Source of the DNA: Terriglobia bacterium
Lineage (GTDB): Bacteria; Acidobacteriota; Terriglobia; Terriglobales; Acidobacteriaceae
DNA length: 64,000 bases
Reading direction: 5' to 3'
NCBI GenBank assembly: GCA_020073665.1
Contig: JAIQEU010000011.1
Span: 185,927-249,926 of the forward strand
This document shows, piece by piece, positions 18,014 to 25,713 of the stretch. The position numbers and the translations under genes were made by a program. Numbering within the stretch: the stretch's first letter is position 1; each line of letters opens with the position of its first letter. Below the pieces are notes generated by a model. It worked only from the letters and a program-made list of their open reading frames with translations, had not been told where the DNA came from and ran no database searches.

Positions 18014-19597
18014 CTACCGCTTCAACAAATCCACCGGCTCCCGCACATCCGTCACCCGCAAGTACTTCGCCAGCGCTGGATGCTTCTTCGCCACCGATTC
18101 ATACATCTCCCAAGCCACCTTGCGGTACGAAATGTGTCCCGCAGGCCCGCTTCTCAGCTCGGAGATATAAACCACTTCGGCGAAGTCCATTTTGAATAGG
18201 GTGCGTTTTCGGAAGGCCAGCGGAATCGCGTACTGCGCGTTCTCGCGGGCCTCCGGGCCTCCGCAGCGGGCCAGGCGCTCGACCGCGGCAGCGGCGTGCT
18301 TCATCGCCGCGTCATAGCTGGCGCGGGCTCCGGCTGGATCCAATTCTTCCGGCGTGTCGTAGCCGTGTTTGGTGGTGAAGCCCTGCCCGATCTGGATGCA
18401 GCGGCGGTGGCGATGCATATCGCGGAAGCCGCCTACGTCCATCAGGATGTCGAAGCGGAACTGCTGTCCGGCACAGAACGCGCGCAGCATCTCGTCGTGC
18501 TTGCCGCGGTGACGCAGGCCAACGTCGATGACTTCGCGCCGGGTCTTGTCGCTGAAACCCCGCACCACCTCGCGAATCTGGCGGTACGAATAGTCGCAAT
18601 GCTGGTAGAGCAGCGTGGTCGCCAACTCCACTTCGAGCGGCTCTTCCTCCAGCAAGTCGACCATGGGCGCGGGTGCAATGGGCGCGCTCCGCATCAGTTC
18701 GGCTGCCACCTGACGCAACACGCGCCGCGTTTCCATCTCGTACGGATTCGCATGGGCATACTTCACCAGGGTTGGGGCGACGCGAATTTCGCGCAGCAAC
18801 TCCTGTTCGGCGCGCTCTGCGAGGTCCGGCGCCACTTTCCGGATTTCGCCCACCAGTTCGCGCAGCGAGTCGTGGCTGACGTTGTATGCGGGTGAGATCG
18901 CTGCGTCTTTCAGCAACTCCCCCAGATGGCGGATTTCTTTGTGGGTGTGCGAGAGCAGCCTGGCCACCTGGGTTTCCAGGGTGCGCGCGTTCACAATCTG
19001 TCCCAGGGACGTATTGGTGGAAAGCGGGAGCAGGTAGCGGGTGATGTCGAAGGCTCGCGCCCGCAGCGTGCGCTCGTAGGCGTCCTGCTTCATTTCCTCC
19101 GGTTTGGGCGTGATGCTCGCGAGGTAGCCGAACATCTTTTCGGACAGCGATTCGTACTCCGCCATCAGTCCGGCCATGGTCTGGTGGTACAGAGTGCGGG
19201 CCTGTTCGTCGTCACCGAAGTCGGGAGTGGTGTAGCCGCTTTTCTTGAAATCCTGGTAGCGAGTGGAGCGCTCCTGCCCGTCCCAACGCTGCTCGTCAGC
19301 AACCGCGATCGCCGCCAGAATCGATAGGCGCTCGATGGCGAGCGCGATGTGAGCCAAATCCGCGATCGAGCGGTGTCCGTACTGGAAGTAGAAGGTGTTG
19401 AGAAATTTCTCGGCCTTTTGCTGGTTAATCTCGCGCAGCGATTCCTTCATGGAGAGCGACGAGCGCGAGTACTTGGCCATGGCGTAGGCCTGGATCTCGG
19501 GATCGGCGCCCACCACGGCATAGACCTCAACCGAGGGAGCGTCGGCGGAAGCATTTTCCGAGTTTGCGGAGCCGGGCGTGGCAGTGACTTCGGGCAT
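18014..19597 (-). CDS. thyX: tandem-duplicated FAD-dependent thymidylate synthase (ThyX)
   Basis: A 527-residue protein, about twice the normal ThyX length, which methylates dUMP using FAD and folate. Two consecutive ThyX-like domains are visible. The first half has YGHRSIADLAHIAL, ERSTRYQDF and VNARTLETQ, matching the SxRY and NAR parts of the family. The second has RHRGKHDEML, DMHRHRRCIQIGQGF and ISELRSGPAGHISYR. The canonical RHRxxSxNExSxRY signature is complete in neither half: RHR is in the second and SxRY in the first. I chose ATG 19597 (MPEVTATPGS); upstream starts are possible. Activity is inferred, not shown. Confidence 0.88.
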   Translation of the reverse strand: MPEVTATPGSANSENASADAPSVEVYAVVGADPEIQAYAMAKYSRSSLSMKESLREINQQKAEKFLNTFYFQYGHRSIADLAHIALAIERLSILAAIAVADEQRWDGQERSTRYQDFKKSGYTTPDFGDDEQARTLYHQTMAGLMAEYESLSEKMFGYLASITPKPEEMKQDAYERTLRARAFDITRYLLPLSTNTSLGQIVNARTLETQVARLLSHTHKEIRHLGELLKDAAISPAYNVSHDSLRELVGEIRKVAPDLAERAEQELLREIRVAPTLVKYAHANPYEMETRRVLRQVAAELMRSAPIAPAPMVDLLEEEPLEVELATTLLYQHCDYSYRQIREVVRGFSDKTRREVIDVGLRHRGKHDEMLRAFCAGQQFRFDILMDVGGFRDMHRHRRCIQIGQGFTTKHGYDTPEELDPAGARASYDAAMKHAAAAVERLARCGGPEARENAQYAIPLAFRKRTLFKMDFAEVVYISELRSGPAGHISYRKVAWEMYESVAKKHPALAKYLRVTDVREPVDLLKR

Positions 19598-19835
19598 GCG
19601 AATGAGTGACCTTTGGTGAGCAAGAATCTTAACCGCCGGGTTCATCTTCCGCAATGAGGGAACTTGGCAGAATCGCAGCCCGTATCATCAGCAGGATGCG
19701 GGATGTGCTCGGCTTGCCGCGAAGGCTTGCGAGTGGGCTGTTGCAAAATAGAACCATCTAACGCAACAGGGCTTACTATTGTCACTTTTCTTTTGGCAGC
19801 TGAATCCTATATAAAGTACTTACCACCTCTATTTC

Positions 19836-20696
19836 ATGAAGCATTTTTGGTCAACCGTCTTATTGCTGGGGTTGTGGACAGGCCTGGCTGCTGCCCAGAA
19901 CCTGGTGCTGGTCGCATCGGGTCCGAGCGACGCCAGCGCGCCGTCTTTCCTGCTCCCGGCTGACGATAGCTCCGTGCCGGTTTCGGCCATGGTGCCGGCG
20001 TCCAACCAGCCTGCGCCCGCGCTGGCCGCACTCGTCACGCTTCCGCGGATGGCTCCCGAACTCGCTCTGCGGGCCTACGAGCGCCGCTGCGCGCTGCAAG
20101 AGGCGGAACTGGTTTCGTATTCGGCCACCACCGTGATTCGCGCCCAGCTTCCTGACAGCTCGCAGTACGGCGAGTACCAATTACAACGACATTTTTCCGC
20201 TCCGCGGACCTTGGAGTTCAAGGCCGTCCACTTCGAAGGCGACAACTTTGTAAAGAGCAACATCATCACTCGCCTGCTGCAGTCCGAAGTGGACCACGTA
20301 CAGAAAGACGACACCTCGCTGACCGCCCTCACCGCGGCCAACTACAAGTTCTCATTCAAAGGGACCGGGCCGATGGAAGGGCATCTTGTACACGTTTACC
20401 AGGTGAAACCACGCAAGAATCGGGTAGGACTGTTCAAAGGCCGCATCTACCTCGATGCCTACACCGGCAGCCTGGTGCGGGTCGAGGGTGCAGCGGTGAA
20501 GTCGCCGTCGTTCTTCGTGAAGAAGCTCGAGTTTCTGCAGGATTACGCCGACATCGGTTCGTTCACTTTCCCGGTACACACCCACTCTGAAGCCAAGGCC
20601 CGCATCGTAGGGCGCACGGTGGTGGATATCTACCAGCGCGATTACCAGCCGGTGGCGAACACGGTACAAACCGCGCAGCAGATTCCGTCACTCTAG
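19836..20696 (+). CDS. secreted LolA-like hypothetical protein
   Basis: A 286-residue exported protein with an N-terminal signal peptide (MKHFWSTVLLLGLWTGLAAA, cleavage near AAAQN). A Pro/Ala-rich linker follows, then a beta-rich domain from about residue 75. The mature part contains repeated beta-hairpin-like phrases (YEVxx..., FKGTGPMEGHLVHVYQVKP, GRIYLDAYTGSLVRVEG), resembling the incomplete beta-barrel of LolA/LppX-type outer-membrane lipoprotein carriers. No cysteine lipobox is present. It probably works in the periplasm, but the ligand is unknown. The gene is divergent from thyX and immediately upstream of an antiporter gene on the same strand. Confidence 0.8.
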   Translation: MKHFWSTVLLLGLWTGLAAAQNLVLVASGPSDASAPSFLLPADDSSVPVSAMVPASNQPAPALAALVTLPRMAPELALRAYERRCALQEAELVSYSATTVIRAQLPDSSQYGEYQLQRHFSAPRTLEFKAVHFEGDNFVKSNIITRLLQSEVDHVQKDDTSLTALTAANYKFSFKGTGPMEGHLVHVYQVKPRKNRVGLFKGRIYLDAYTGSLVRVEGAAVKSPSFFVKKLEFLQDYADIGSFTFPVHTHSEAKARIVGRTVVDIYQRDYQPVANTVQTAQQIPSL

Positions 20697-20745
20697 TCGC
20701 CCCCCGCAAGCTTTCTTCCCGACTCTTCTTGCTTGTGCCCGGCCC

Positions 20746-21957
20746 ATGCCCTATCCTGCGCTTCTGCTCATGCCACAGGGACCAGAACATCTGCTGCTCG
20801 AATTGTTTCTCATCTTCGTCAGCGCGAAGGTGATGGGGGAAGTCTTCGAGCGCCTCGGCTTACCGGCGGTTCTGGGGGAAATCCTGGCCGGGGTCGGGCT
20901 CGGCCCCTATGCGCTGGCTTGGATCACGCCCAGCGACACCATGCATTCGGTTTCGGAAATCGGCGCCATCTTCGTGCTGTTCAGCGCCGGCCTGGAAACC
21001 AGTCCGAGCGACCTGGTCCGTGTCGGCCGCACTTCACTGCTGGTCGCAGTGGGCGGAATCGTTTTGCCTTTCCTTCTGGGCTTCGGCTACATGAGGCTGC
21101 GCGGCGATGCACTCACAGAGGCCATCTTTGTAGGTGCAGCCATGGTGGCGACCAGTGTCGGCATCACGGCGCGCGTGCTAGGAGATCTGCGGGTGCTTTC
21201 CACGCGCATCGCCAAGATCATCCTGGGTGCGGCGGTGTTCGATGACATTCTCGGCATGGTGTTGCTGGCAGTCGTCGCTGGCCTGGCCACGACCGGAGGC
21301 CTGGAATGGCTGCACCTGGGCATCCTGATGGGTGAAGCGGCAGCGTTTGCCTTGTTCATGATCTTCGTGGCACCCCGCCTAGTTCACCGTATCCGCCCCG
21401 GCGTGCAGCGGCTTCGGAACCAGAACGCCCCGCTCATTCTTGCCCTGGCCATCTGCTTGTTTCTTTCCTGGCTATCGGCCAAGATCGGCATGGCGGCCAT
21501 CATCGGCGCTTTCTTCGCGGGTTTGATGTTTGCCGATTACGCTCAGGAGTGGGGCCTGTTGCCCCGGGTGAGCGGGATCACCGAATTTATGGCGCCGTTT
21601 TTTTTCTTTGCCATCGGTGCTCAGTTGGATGTACGGCTGTTCAGTGGAAACGTGCTACTGGCTGCCAGCGTGGTTTCGCTGCTGGCCATTGTTTCCAAGG
21701 CGATCGGCTGCGGGTTGCCGTTGCTGGGTGAAGGCTGGCCCGCTGCGCTCTCGGTCGGCGTCGGCATGATGCCCCGAGGTGAGGTGGCTCTCATCGTCGC
21801 ATTGGTGGGACTGCAGTCGCGGATCGTGACCCAATCCACCTATGCCATCGTGGTCTTCATGACCGCCGTGACCACGCTGCTGGCGCCGCCGCTGCTGCGC
21901 TATCTGTTCCGCCGCCACGGAGGCGGAGGCGGTGAGGCGCGTCCTGCTGCGGCTTGA
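20746..21957 (+). CDS. cation:proton antiporter (Kef/NhaS-type, CPA2)
   Basis: A 403-residue polytopic membrane protein with roughly twelve hydrophobic helices, starting MPYPALLLMPQGPEHLLLEL. CPA2 hallmarks include LGLPAVLGEILAGVGLGPYAL (about 35-55), the ATSVGITARVL helix (about 131) and FFFAIGAQLD near 285, with MMPRGEVALIVAL (about 341) as the conserved C-terminal motif. It exchanges Na+ or K+ for protons in the inner membrane. There is no cytoplasmic RCK domain, unlike KefB/C. ATG 20770 is an alternative start. It is a second CPA2 gene in the window but is unlinked to the one at 1-1052. Confidence 0.92.
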   Translation: MPYPALLLMPQGPEHLLLELFLIFVSAKVMGEVFERLGLPAVLGEILAGVGLGPYALAWITPSDTMHSVSEIGAIFVLFSAGLETSPSDLVRVGRTSLLVAVGGIVLPFLLGFGYMRLRGDALTEAIFVGAAMVATSVGITARVLGDLRVLSTRIAKIILGAAVFDDILGMVLLAVVAGLATTGGLEWLHLGILMGEAAAFALFMIFVAPRLVHRIRPGVQRLRNQNAPLILALAICLFLSWLSAKIGMAAIIGAFFAGLMFADYAQEWGLLPRVSGITEFMAPFFFFAIGAQLDVRLFSGNVLLAASVVSLLAIVSKAIGCGLPLLGEGWPAALSVGVGMMPRGEVALIVALVGLQSRIVTQSTYAIVVFMTAVTTLLAPPLLRYLFRRHGGGGGEARPAAA

Positions 21958-21999
21958 GTGCATTTATAATTCCGGGTTTCCATCACAAAGGAGAAATCC

Positions 22000-22743
22000 A
22001 TGTCGCTCTCAGGACGCGTTGTGCTGGTGACCGGGGCGTCCCAGGGGATTGGCCGCGCCTGCGCCCTCAAGCTGGCCGAAACCGGTGCGGCGGTGGCGGT
22101 TGCTGCCCGCAATCAGGACAAGTTGAGCGAACTGGTCAGCCAGGTTACATCCGCAGGCGGCAAGGCCGCCGCGTTTGCGCTCGATGTGGCCGAGGAAGAG
22201 CAGATCAAATCCACCATCAAGAAGGTGATTGAACAGTTCGGCAAGATCGACATCCTGGTGAACAATGCTGGAATCACCCGCGATCAACTGGTCATGCGTA
22301 TGAAGCGCGCCGACTGGGACGCCGTACTCAACACCAATCTGACGTCGGCCTATCTCTGCACCCAGCAAGTCATGGGTTCGATGCTCAAGCAGCGCTGGGG
22401 ACGCATCATTAACGTCACTTCCATCTTCGGCCAGACCGGGCAGGCCGGGCAGGCCAATTATGCGGCGTCGAAAGCGGGCCTGATTGGGCTCACCATGGCC
22501 ATCGCCCGCGAGGTGGCCTCGCGCAACATAACTTGCAACGCGGTCGCGCCGGGTTTCATCGAAACCGCTATGACGTCCGGGTTGGGGGACGACTTCAAAC
22601 AGAACGCGCTGAAAATGATTCCGCTGGGACGGATCGGCACCCCGGAGGATGTAGCCAATGCGGTGGCGTTTCTGGCGTCAGAAGAGGCTTCCTACATTAC
22701 CGGGCACGTGATGAACGTAAACGGCGGCATGCTGATGGGGTAG
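22000..22743 (+). CDS. fabG: 3-oxoacyl-[acyl-carrier-protein] reductase
   Basis: A 247-residue short-chain dehydrogenase that reduces 3-oxoacyl-ACP with NADPH in fatty-acid elongation. It has the nucleotide loop TGASQGIGRA (12-21), NNAGITRD (about 87), the catalytic serine in NVTSIFGQTG, YAASKAG with the Tyr-Lys pair (about 151-155) and a FIETAMT loop. The last residues INGGxxMG-type (VNGGMLMG) are typical for FabG. An AAAGGAGAAATCC ribosome-binding site precedes the ATG. It is not in a fab cluster here; a downstream acetyltransferase gene follows in the same direction after 86 bp. Confidence 0.95.
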   Translation: MSLSGRVVLVTGASQGIGRACALKLAETGAAVAVAARNQDKLSELVSQVTSAGGKAAAFALDVAEEEQIKSTIKKVIEQFGKIDILVNNAGITRDQLVMRMKRADWDAVLNTNLTSAYLCTQQVMGSMLKQRWGRIINVTSIFGQTGQAGQANYAASKAGLIGLTMAIAREVASRNITCNAVAPGFIETAMTSGLGDDFKQNALKMIPLGRIGTPEDVANAVAFLASEEASYITGHVMNVNGGMLMG

Positions 22744-22759
22744 TGCGAAACCAAGAATT

Positions 22760-22777
22760 ACACAGAGGACACAGAGG
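22760..22777. repeat. period-9 word repeat
   Basis: ACACAGAGG occurs twice head-to-tail (22760-22768, 22769-22777) in the fabG-GNAT gap, perfectly conserved. It belongs to the general class of intergenic word repeats in this window, though with a 9-nt step. Confidence 0.6.
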
Positions 22778-22829
22778 CGTGGAACGTTCTGACTCATCTT
22801 CGAGCCCACAGGCTTCCTCTGAGTCCTCG

Positions 22830-23306
22830 ATGGTTGAAGGTGTCGTTTTTGTACAAGTGGAGTCTGCCCAACAGATCGCCCAAGCCCGCGAGCTTTTTCT
22901 TGAATACGCGGAGTCGCTTGGCTTCAGCCTGTGCTTTCAGAGTTTCGATCAGGAACTCTCGGGACTTCCTGGAGATTACGTCCCGCCCGACGGCCGGCTT
23001 CTGCTCGCGGAATTTAACGGCGCCCTGGCCGGATGCGTGGCGCTGCATCGCCTGGAGCCGAAGATCTGCGAGATGAAGCGTCTCTACCTGCGCCCGCAAT
23101 TTCGTGGCAAGAGACTGGGCCGGGCGCTCGCCGAGACCATCATTGCTCAAGCCCGCGCCATTGGCTACGAGCGCATGCGGTTGGATACGGTTGAGCCGAT
23201 CATGAAAGATGCGGTTGCGATGTACCGGCGGCTAGGGTTCAAAGAGATCGCGCCTTATCGCACGAACCCAATCGAGGGCGCGATGTACATGGAGCTGACA
23301 CTGTGA
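22830..23306 (+). CDS. GNAT family N-acetyltransferase
   Basis: A 158-residue single-domain acetyltransferase. The acetyl-CoA loop is in MKRLYLRPQFRGKRLGRALAE (motif A, about residues 74-94), followed by YERMRLDT and a C-terminal YRRLGFKEIAPY motif. The start at ATG 22830 fits the domain boundary. A GTG at 22779, after the AGAGG word repeat, would add a Ser-rich leader and is a real alternative. It overlaps the next gene by four bases (GTGA), so the two are co-translated. The substrate is not predictable; related small GNATs acetylate amino acids, antibiotics or other amines. Confidence 0.88.
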   Translation: MVEGVVFVQVESAQQIAQARELFLEYAESLGFSLCFQSFDQELSGLPGDYVPPDGRLLLAEFNGALAGCVALHRLEPKICEMKRLYLRPQFRGKRLGRALAETIIAQARAIGYERMRLDTVEPIMKDAVAMYRRLGFKEIAPYRTNPIEGAMYMELTL

Positions 23307-24046
23307 AGAAGAGACTCTGCTTGATGCTCATGCTCTTGGGCGCAGTCGCCGCCTTCGCCGCCACTTCCAAACCCGTTTCCTACAAGTCCGGCGACGAAAC
23401 CGTGCAGGCTGTTCTCTATACGCCCGAAGGCAAAGGCCCATTCCCAGGCATTGTGGTGATCCACGAATGGTGGGGGCTGAATGACTGGGTCAAGGAGCAG
23501 GCCGGCAAACTTGCTGACCAGGGATACGCGGCACTGGCCATTGACCTATATCGCGGCAAGGTCGCAACCACTCCGGACGAGGCCCACGAAATCATGCGCG
23601 GGGTTCCTGAAGACCGCGCGGCGCGCGATCTGCATGCCGCTTTCGAGTACCTGAAATCGCAGCCCGAGGTGCGGAAAGAGCGCATCGGGTCGATCGGATG
23701 GTGCATGGGCGGCGGTTACTCGCTCGACATGGCGTTGGCGGAGCCAAGTCTGGCAGCAGACGTGATCAACTACGGCCATCTCGCGGCTGACGAGCAGTCA
23801 ATCAAGAAAATCAAAGCCCCAGTGCTGGGGATTTTCGGCGCCCAGGACCGAGGCATCCCTGTCGAAGATGTAAAGAAATTCGGCCAGGCCCTAAAGCAGG
23901 CCGGCAACAAGGTCGAGATCGTGATTTATCCCAATGCTGGTCATGCCTTTCAGAATCCCAACAACAAGAGCGGTTATCGCGCCGAAGATGCGGCCGATGC
24001 CTGGAAGCACACGGTGGACTTCCTGGCCAGCACACTGAAGAAATGA
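23303..24046 (+). CDS. secreted dienelactone hydrolase family protein
   Basis: A 247-residue alpha/beta hydrolase with an N-terminal signal peptide (MKKRLCLMLMLLGAVAAFAA). The catalytic triad is visible: nucleophile Cys in GWCMGGGYS (about 134), Asp in GAQDRGIP (about 182) and His in NAGHAF (about 213). The oxyanion region is HEWWGLNDW. The family hydrolyses cyclic esters such as dienelactone, but many exported members act on other esters. The GTG start at 23303 overlaps the GNAT stop by four bases, so expression is coupled. A long heptameric repeat array begins right after the stop codon. Confidence 0.92.
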   Translation: MKKRLCLMLMLLGAVAAFAATSKPVSYKSGDETVQAVLYTPEGKGPFPGIVVIHEWWGLNDWVKEQAGKLADQGYAALAIDLYRGKVATTPDEAHEIMRGVPEDRAARDLHAAFEYLKSQPEVRKERIGSIGWCMGGGYSLDMALAEPSLAADVINYGHLAADEQSIKKIKAPVLGIFGAQDRGIPVEDVKKFGQALKQAGNKVEIVIYPNAGHAFQNPNNKSGYRAEDAADAWKHTVDFLASTLKK

Positions 24047-24205
24047 GCATTCAGCACTCTGCACTCAGCCCTGCAGCAATCAGCACATGGCATTTGGCAT
24101 TTTGCTCCCAGGGAGCTGTCGGTGCCCTGACTGGGCCGTGACGGCCAAGTGCTAATTGCCAATTGCTGTTTGGCTGAATGCGAGTGCTGACGGCTGATTG
24201 TTATT
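24047..24205. repeat. twin inverted heptameric arrays
   Basis: From the base after the hydrolase stop codon, nine consecutive 7-mers run to about 24109 (for example GCATTCA, GCACTCT, GCACTCA, GGCATTT twice). After about 40 nt, a second set of eight 7-mers runs from 24150 to 24205 (for example TGCTAAT, TGCCAAT, TGCTGTT, TGCTGAC), whose complement resembles the first set. The transcript can form a long imperfect hairpin. This is the largest such element in the window. Confidence 0.85.
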
Positions 24206-24241
24206 CCCATCTGCACCTGGGCTTGTGCAGTGAATTTCCAC

Positions 24242-24270
24242 TTGCCAGACGGTACTACTCTGGTTACTAT
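24242..24270 (+). promoter_or_regulatory. sigma-70-like promoter for the XRE gene
   Basis: TTGCCA (24242-24247) and TACTAT (24265-24270) are separated by exactly 17 bp, close to the vegetative consensus, and lie 38 bp upstream of the regulator's ATG. The site begins just after the repeat element ends. Confidence 0.5.
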
Positions 24271-24307
24271 GCAGCCATCCTCGGGAGCTCATTTGATCGC
24301 GTTCTCT

Positions 24308-24655
24308 ATGAATATCGGTGAGACCATCCGGAACTTCCGCCTGCAGAAGGGCATGTCCCAGGGCGACATCGAAAAACGTACCGGGCTGCTGCGCTGCTAT
24401 CTCTCCCGGGTGGAGAACGGTCACACCATTCCTTCGCTCGACACGCTTTCCAAGATTGCCGGCGCCATGGAGCTTCCGCTTTCCCAGTTCTTCGCTGAGT
24501 CCGGACACAGCAACGGCAACAAGGGTCTGCCCCAGCTGTCGGATGACGAAGTCCGGTTCCTCAGCCAGATCCGACGTTACTCGGTCAGCCTCAACGATAG
24601 CGACCGCAAGCTGGTTCTCGCCATGGTGAAGAAAATGGCGGCGAACGCGAAGTAG
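24308..24655 (+). CDS. XRE-family transcriptional regulator
   Basis: A 115-residue protein with a single N-terminal Cro/C1-type helix-turn-helix (residues about 6-60: IRNFRLQKGMSQGDIEKRTGL, then SRVENGHTIPSLDTLSKIA). A short C-terminal helical region (NDSDRKLVLAMVKKMA) probably serves dimerisation. There is no ligand-binding cupin domain. The start is ATG 24308 because the HTH begins at once; upstream codons in this frame lie inside the promoter. It likely binds as a dimer, possibly autoregulating from the TTGCCA promoter in front. The regulated genes are unknown. This type with a short tail is common in acidobacteria. Confidence 0.9.
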   Translation: MNIGETIRNFRLQKGMSQGDIEKRTGLLRCYLSRVENGHTIPSLDTLSKIAGAMELPLSQFFAESGHSNGNKGLPQLSDDEVRFLSQIRRYSVSLNDSDRKLVLAMVKKMAANAK

Positions 24656-24795
24656 CTTCTTAGCTCCTAGCTTTTAGCCTTTACCTTTGGCATCTGCTGT
24701 TGGACTCCTTCACAAACTGAGGCACGAGCGACCGATGCAGACCCCTGCGGTTCTTGGCCAGCTAAGCGCTAAAAGCTAGGAGCTAGAAGCTGCTT
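24656..24795. repeat. inverted heptameric arrays with an 18-bp perfect stem
   Basis: Five consecutive 7-mers GCTAAGC, GCTAAAA, GCTAGGA, GCTAGAA and GCTGCTT fill 24761-24795. The complementary words occur right after the XRE stop. Arms 24661-24678 and 24768-24785 are perfect inverted copies over 18 bp, with an 89-nt loop. Confidence 0.88.
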
Positions 24796-24827
24796 CAGTA
24801 ACTTTAGTTCTATCCCTCCGGTGTCCC

Positions 24828-25511
24828 ATGGGAACCTCGTCGCAGCGTGCCAGACCTCATAAACTAAGCCCTGGAGATGTCTCGGTGACGATCGACGAAG
24901 AACTGACTCTGCTCGATTCGCAGCTGCGCCGGCTCAAGATCGAGTACGAAATCTACTTCAGTAACCCGACCAAGAAGCCCCCCACCGACATCGAGTGGAA
25001 GGTGCTGTCCCTGCTGCGCAAGTTCAGCGACGGGTCACGGATAAGCTTCACGCAGCGCTTCCGCTACAACGAACTGGCCCAGCGCTACGCTATCTACAGC
25101 GACCTGTGGCGCAAGAAGAGCCGTATCCGCGAGGAAGGCTACCGGCGTCCGCAGGACGCGCTGCTTTCGGTGCAGGGTGTGCGCCCGGAAGGACACGAAT
25201 CTGAGCACCGGGTCTACGGTGTGGGACACGCTGCGGCGGCCGCCGCGGCAGCGCCAGCCCCGGAACAGCCTTTTACGGTGGAATGTTCCGATGTCCGCAA
25301 AGAGCACGCCCAGGTGGAGAAGCTTTTCCACGCGCTTACCGAAGCCAAGAAGAAATCGGGTGAAGCGGTTTCTGGCAATCTCGAGAGCTTCGAGACTTTT
25401 GTGCAGAAGAAAACCGCCCAACTGCGCAAGCAGTACGGCTGCCAGAGCGTGGAATACACGGTTGAGATGCAGGACGGACACGTCAAGTTGAAAGCCAAAG
25501 CGAAAACCTAG
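24828..25511 (+). CDS. conserved hypothetical protein with central Ala/Pro linker
   Basis: A 227-residue cytoplasmic protein. Residues 20-95 are helical and charged (TIDEELTLLDSQLRRLKIEY, FRYNELAQRYAIYSDLWRKK). A linker of Ala and Pro follows near residue 130-145, then a second small domain (about 150-227, SDVRKEHAQVEKLFHALTEAKKK ... EYTVEMQDGHVKLKAKAK). It resembles a delta-proteobacterial/acidobacterial family of unknown function with a coiled N-terminal part. There is no membrane segment. It sits alone between two repeat elements, after the XRE regulator, without a strong ribosome-binding site. I assign no function. Confidence 0.75.
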   Translation: MGTSSQRARPHKLSPGDVSVTIDEELTLLDSQLRRLKIEYEIYFSNPTKKPPTDIEWKVLSLLRKFSDGSRISFTQRFRYNELAQRYAIYSDLWRKKSRIREEGYRRPQDALLSVQGVRPEGHESEHRVYGVGHAAAAAAAAPAPEQPFTVECSDVRKEHAQVEKLFHALTEAKKKSGEAVSGNLESFETFVQKKTAQLRKQYGCQSVEYTVEMQDGHVKLKAKAKT

Positions 25512-25621
25512 GCGTTGGTCGTTTGTCTCGGTTTGCCCACCGCTTGCCTAAGCCATTCCGCACTGTCGTTCAACTTGCGTTCTTGGCCAAGAAGCAGCGC
25601 CCAACGACAAACGACAGCCGT
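25511..25621. repeat. heptameric words with inverted copies and a 14-bp palindrome
   Basis: GTCGTTTGTC (25518-25527) reappears inverted at 25606-25615 within 7-mer units CCAACGA and CAAACGA. Between them, the palindrome TTCTTGGCCAAGAA (25580-25593) forms the core of a smaller hairpin. The region lies in the 5' region of purH. Confidence 0.75.
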
Positions 25622-25713
25622 GTGATCTCCATCACGCCTTCACAGCCTCGATGCTGATAGAATTTCTCGCTGCCTTCCCCGGGCAAATCATCCTTCCTGA
25701 TATGAGGCCTGCG

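Noticed and set aside
24047..24795. CRISPR array
   Set aside because: The periodic elements have 7-nt units without fixed repeats of 23 nt or more, no spacers of constant length and no cas genes nearby.
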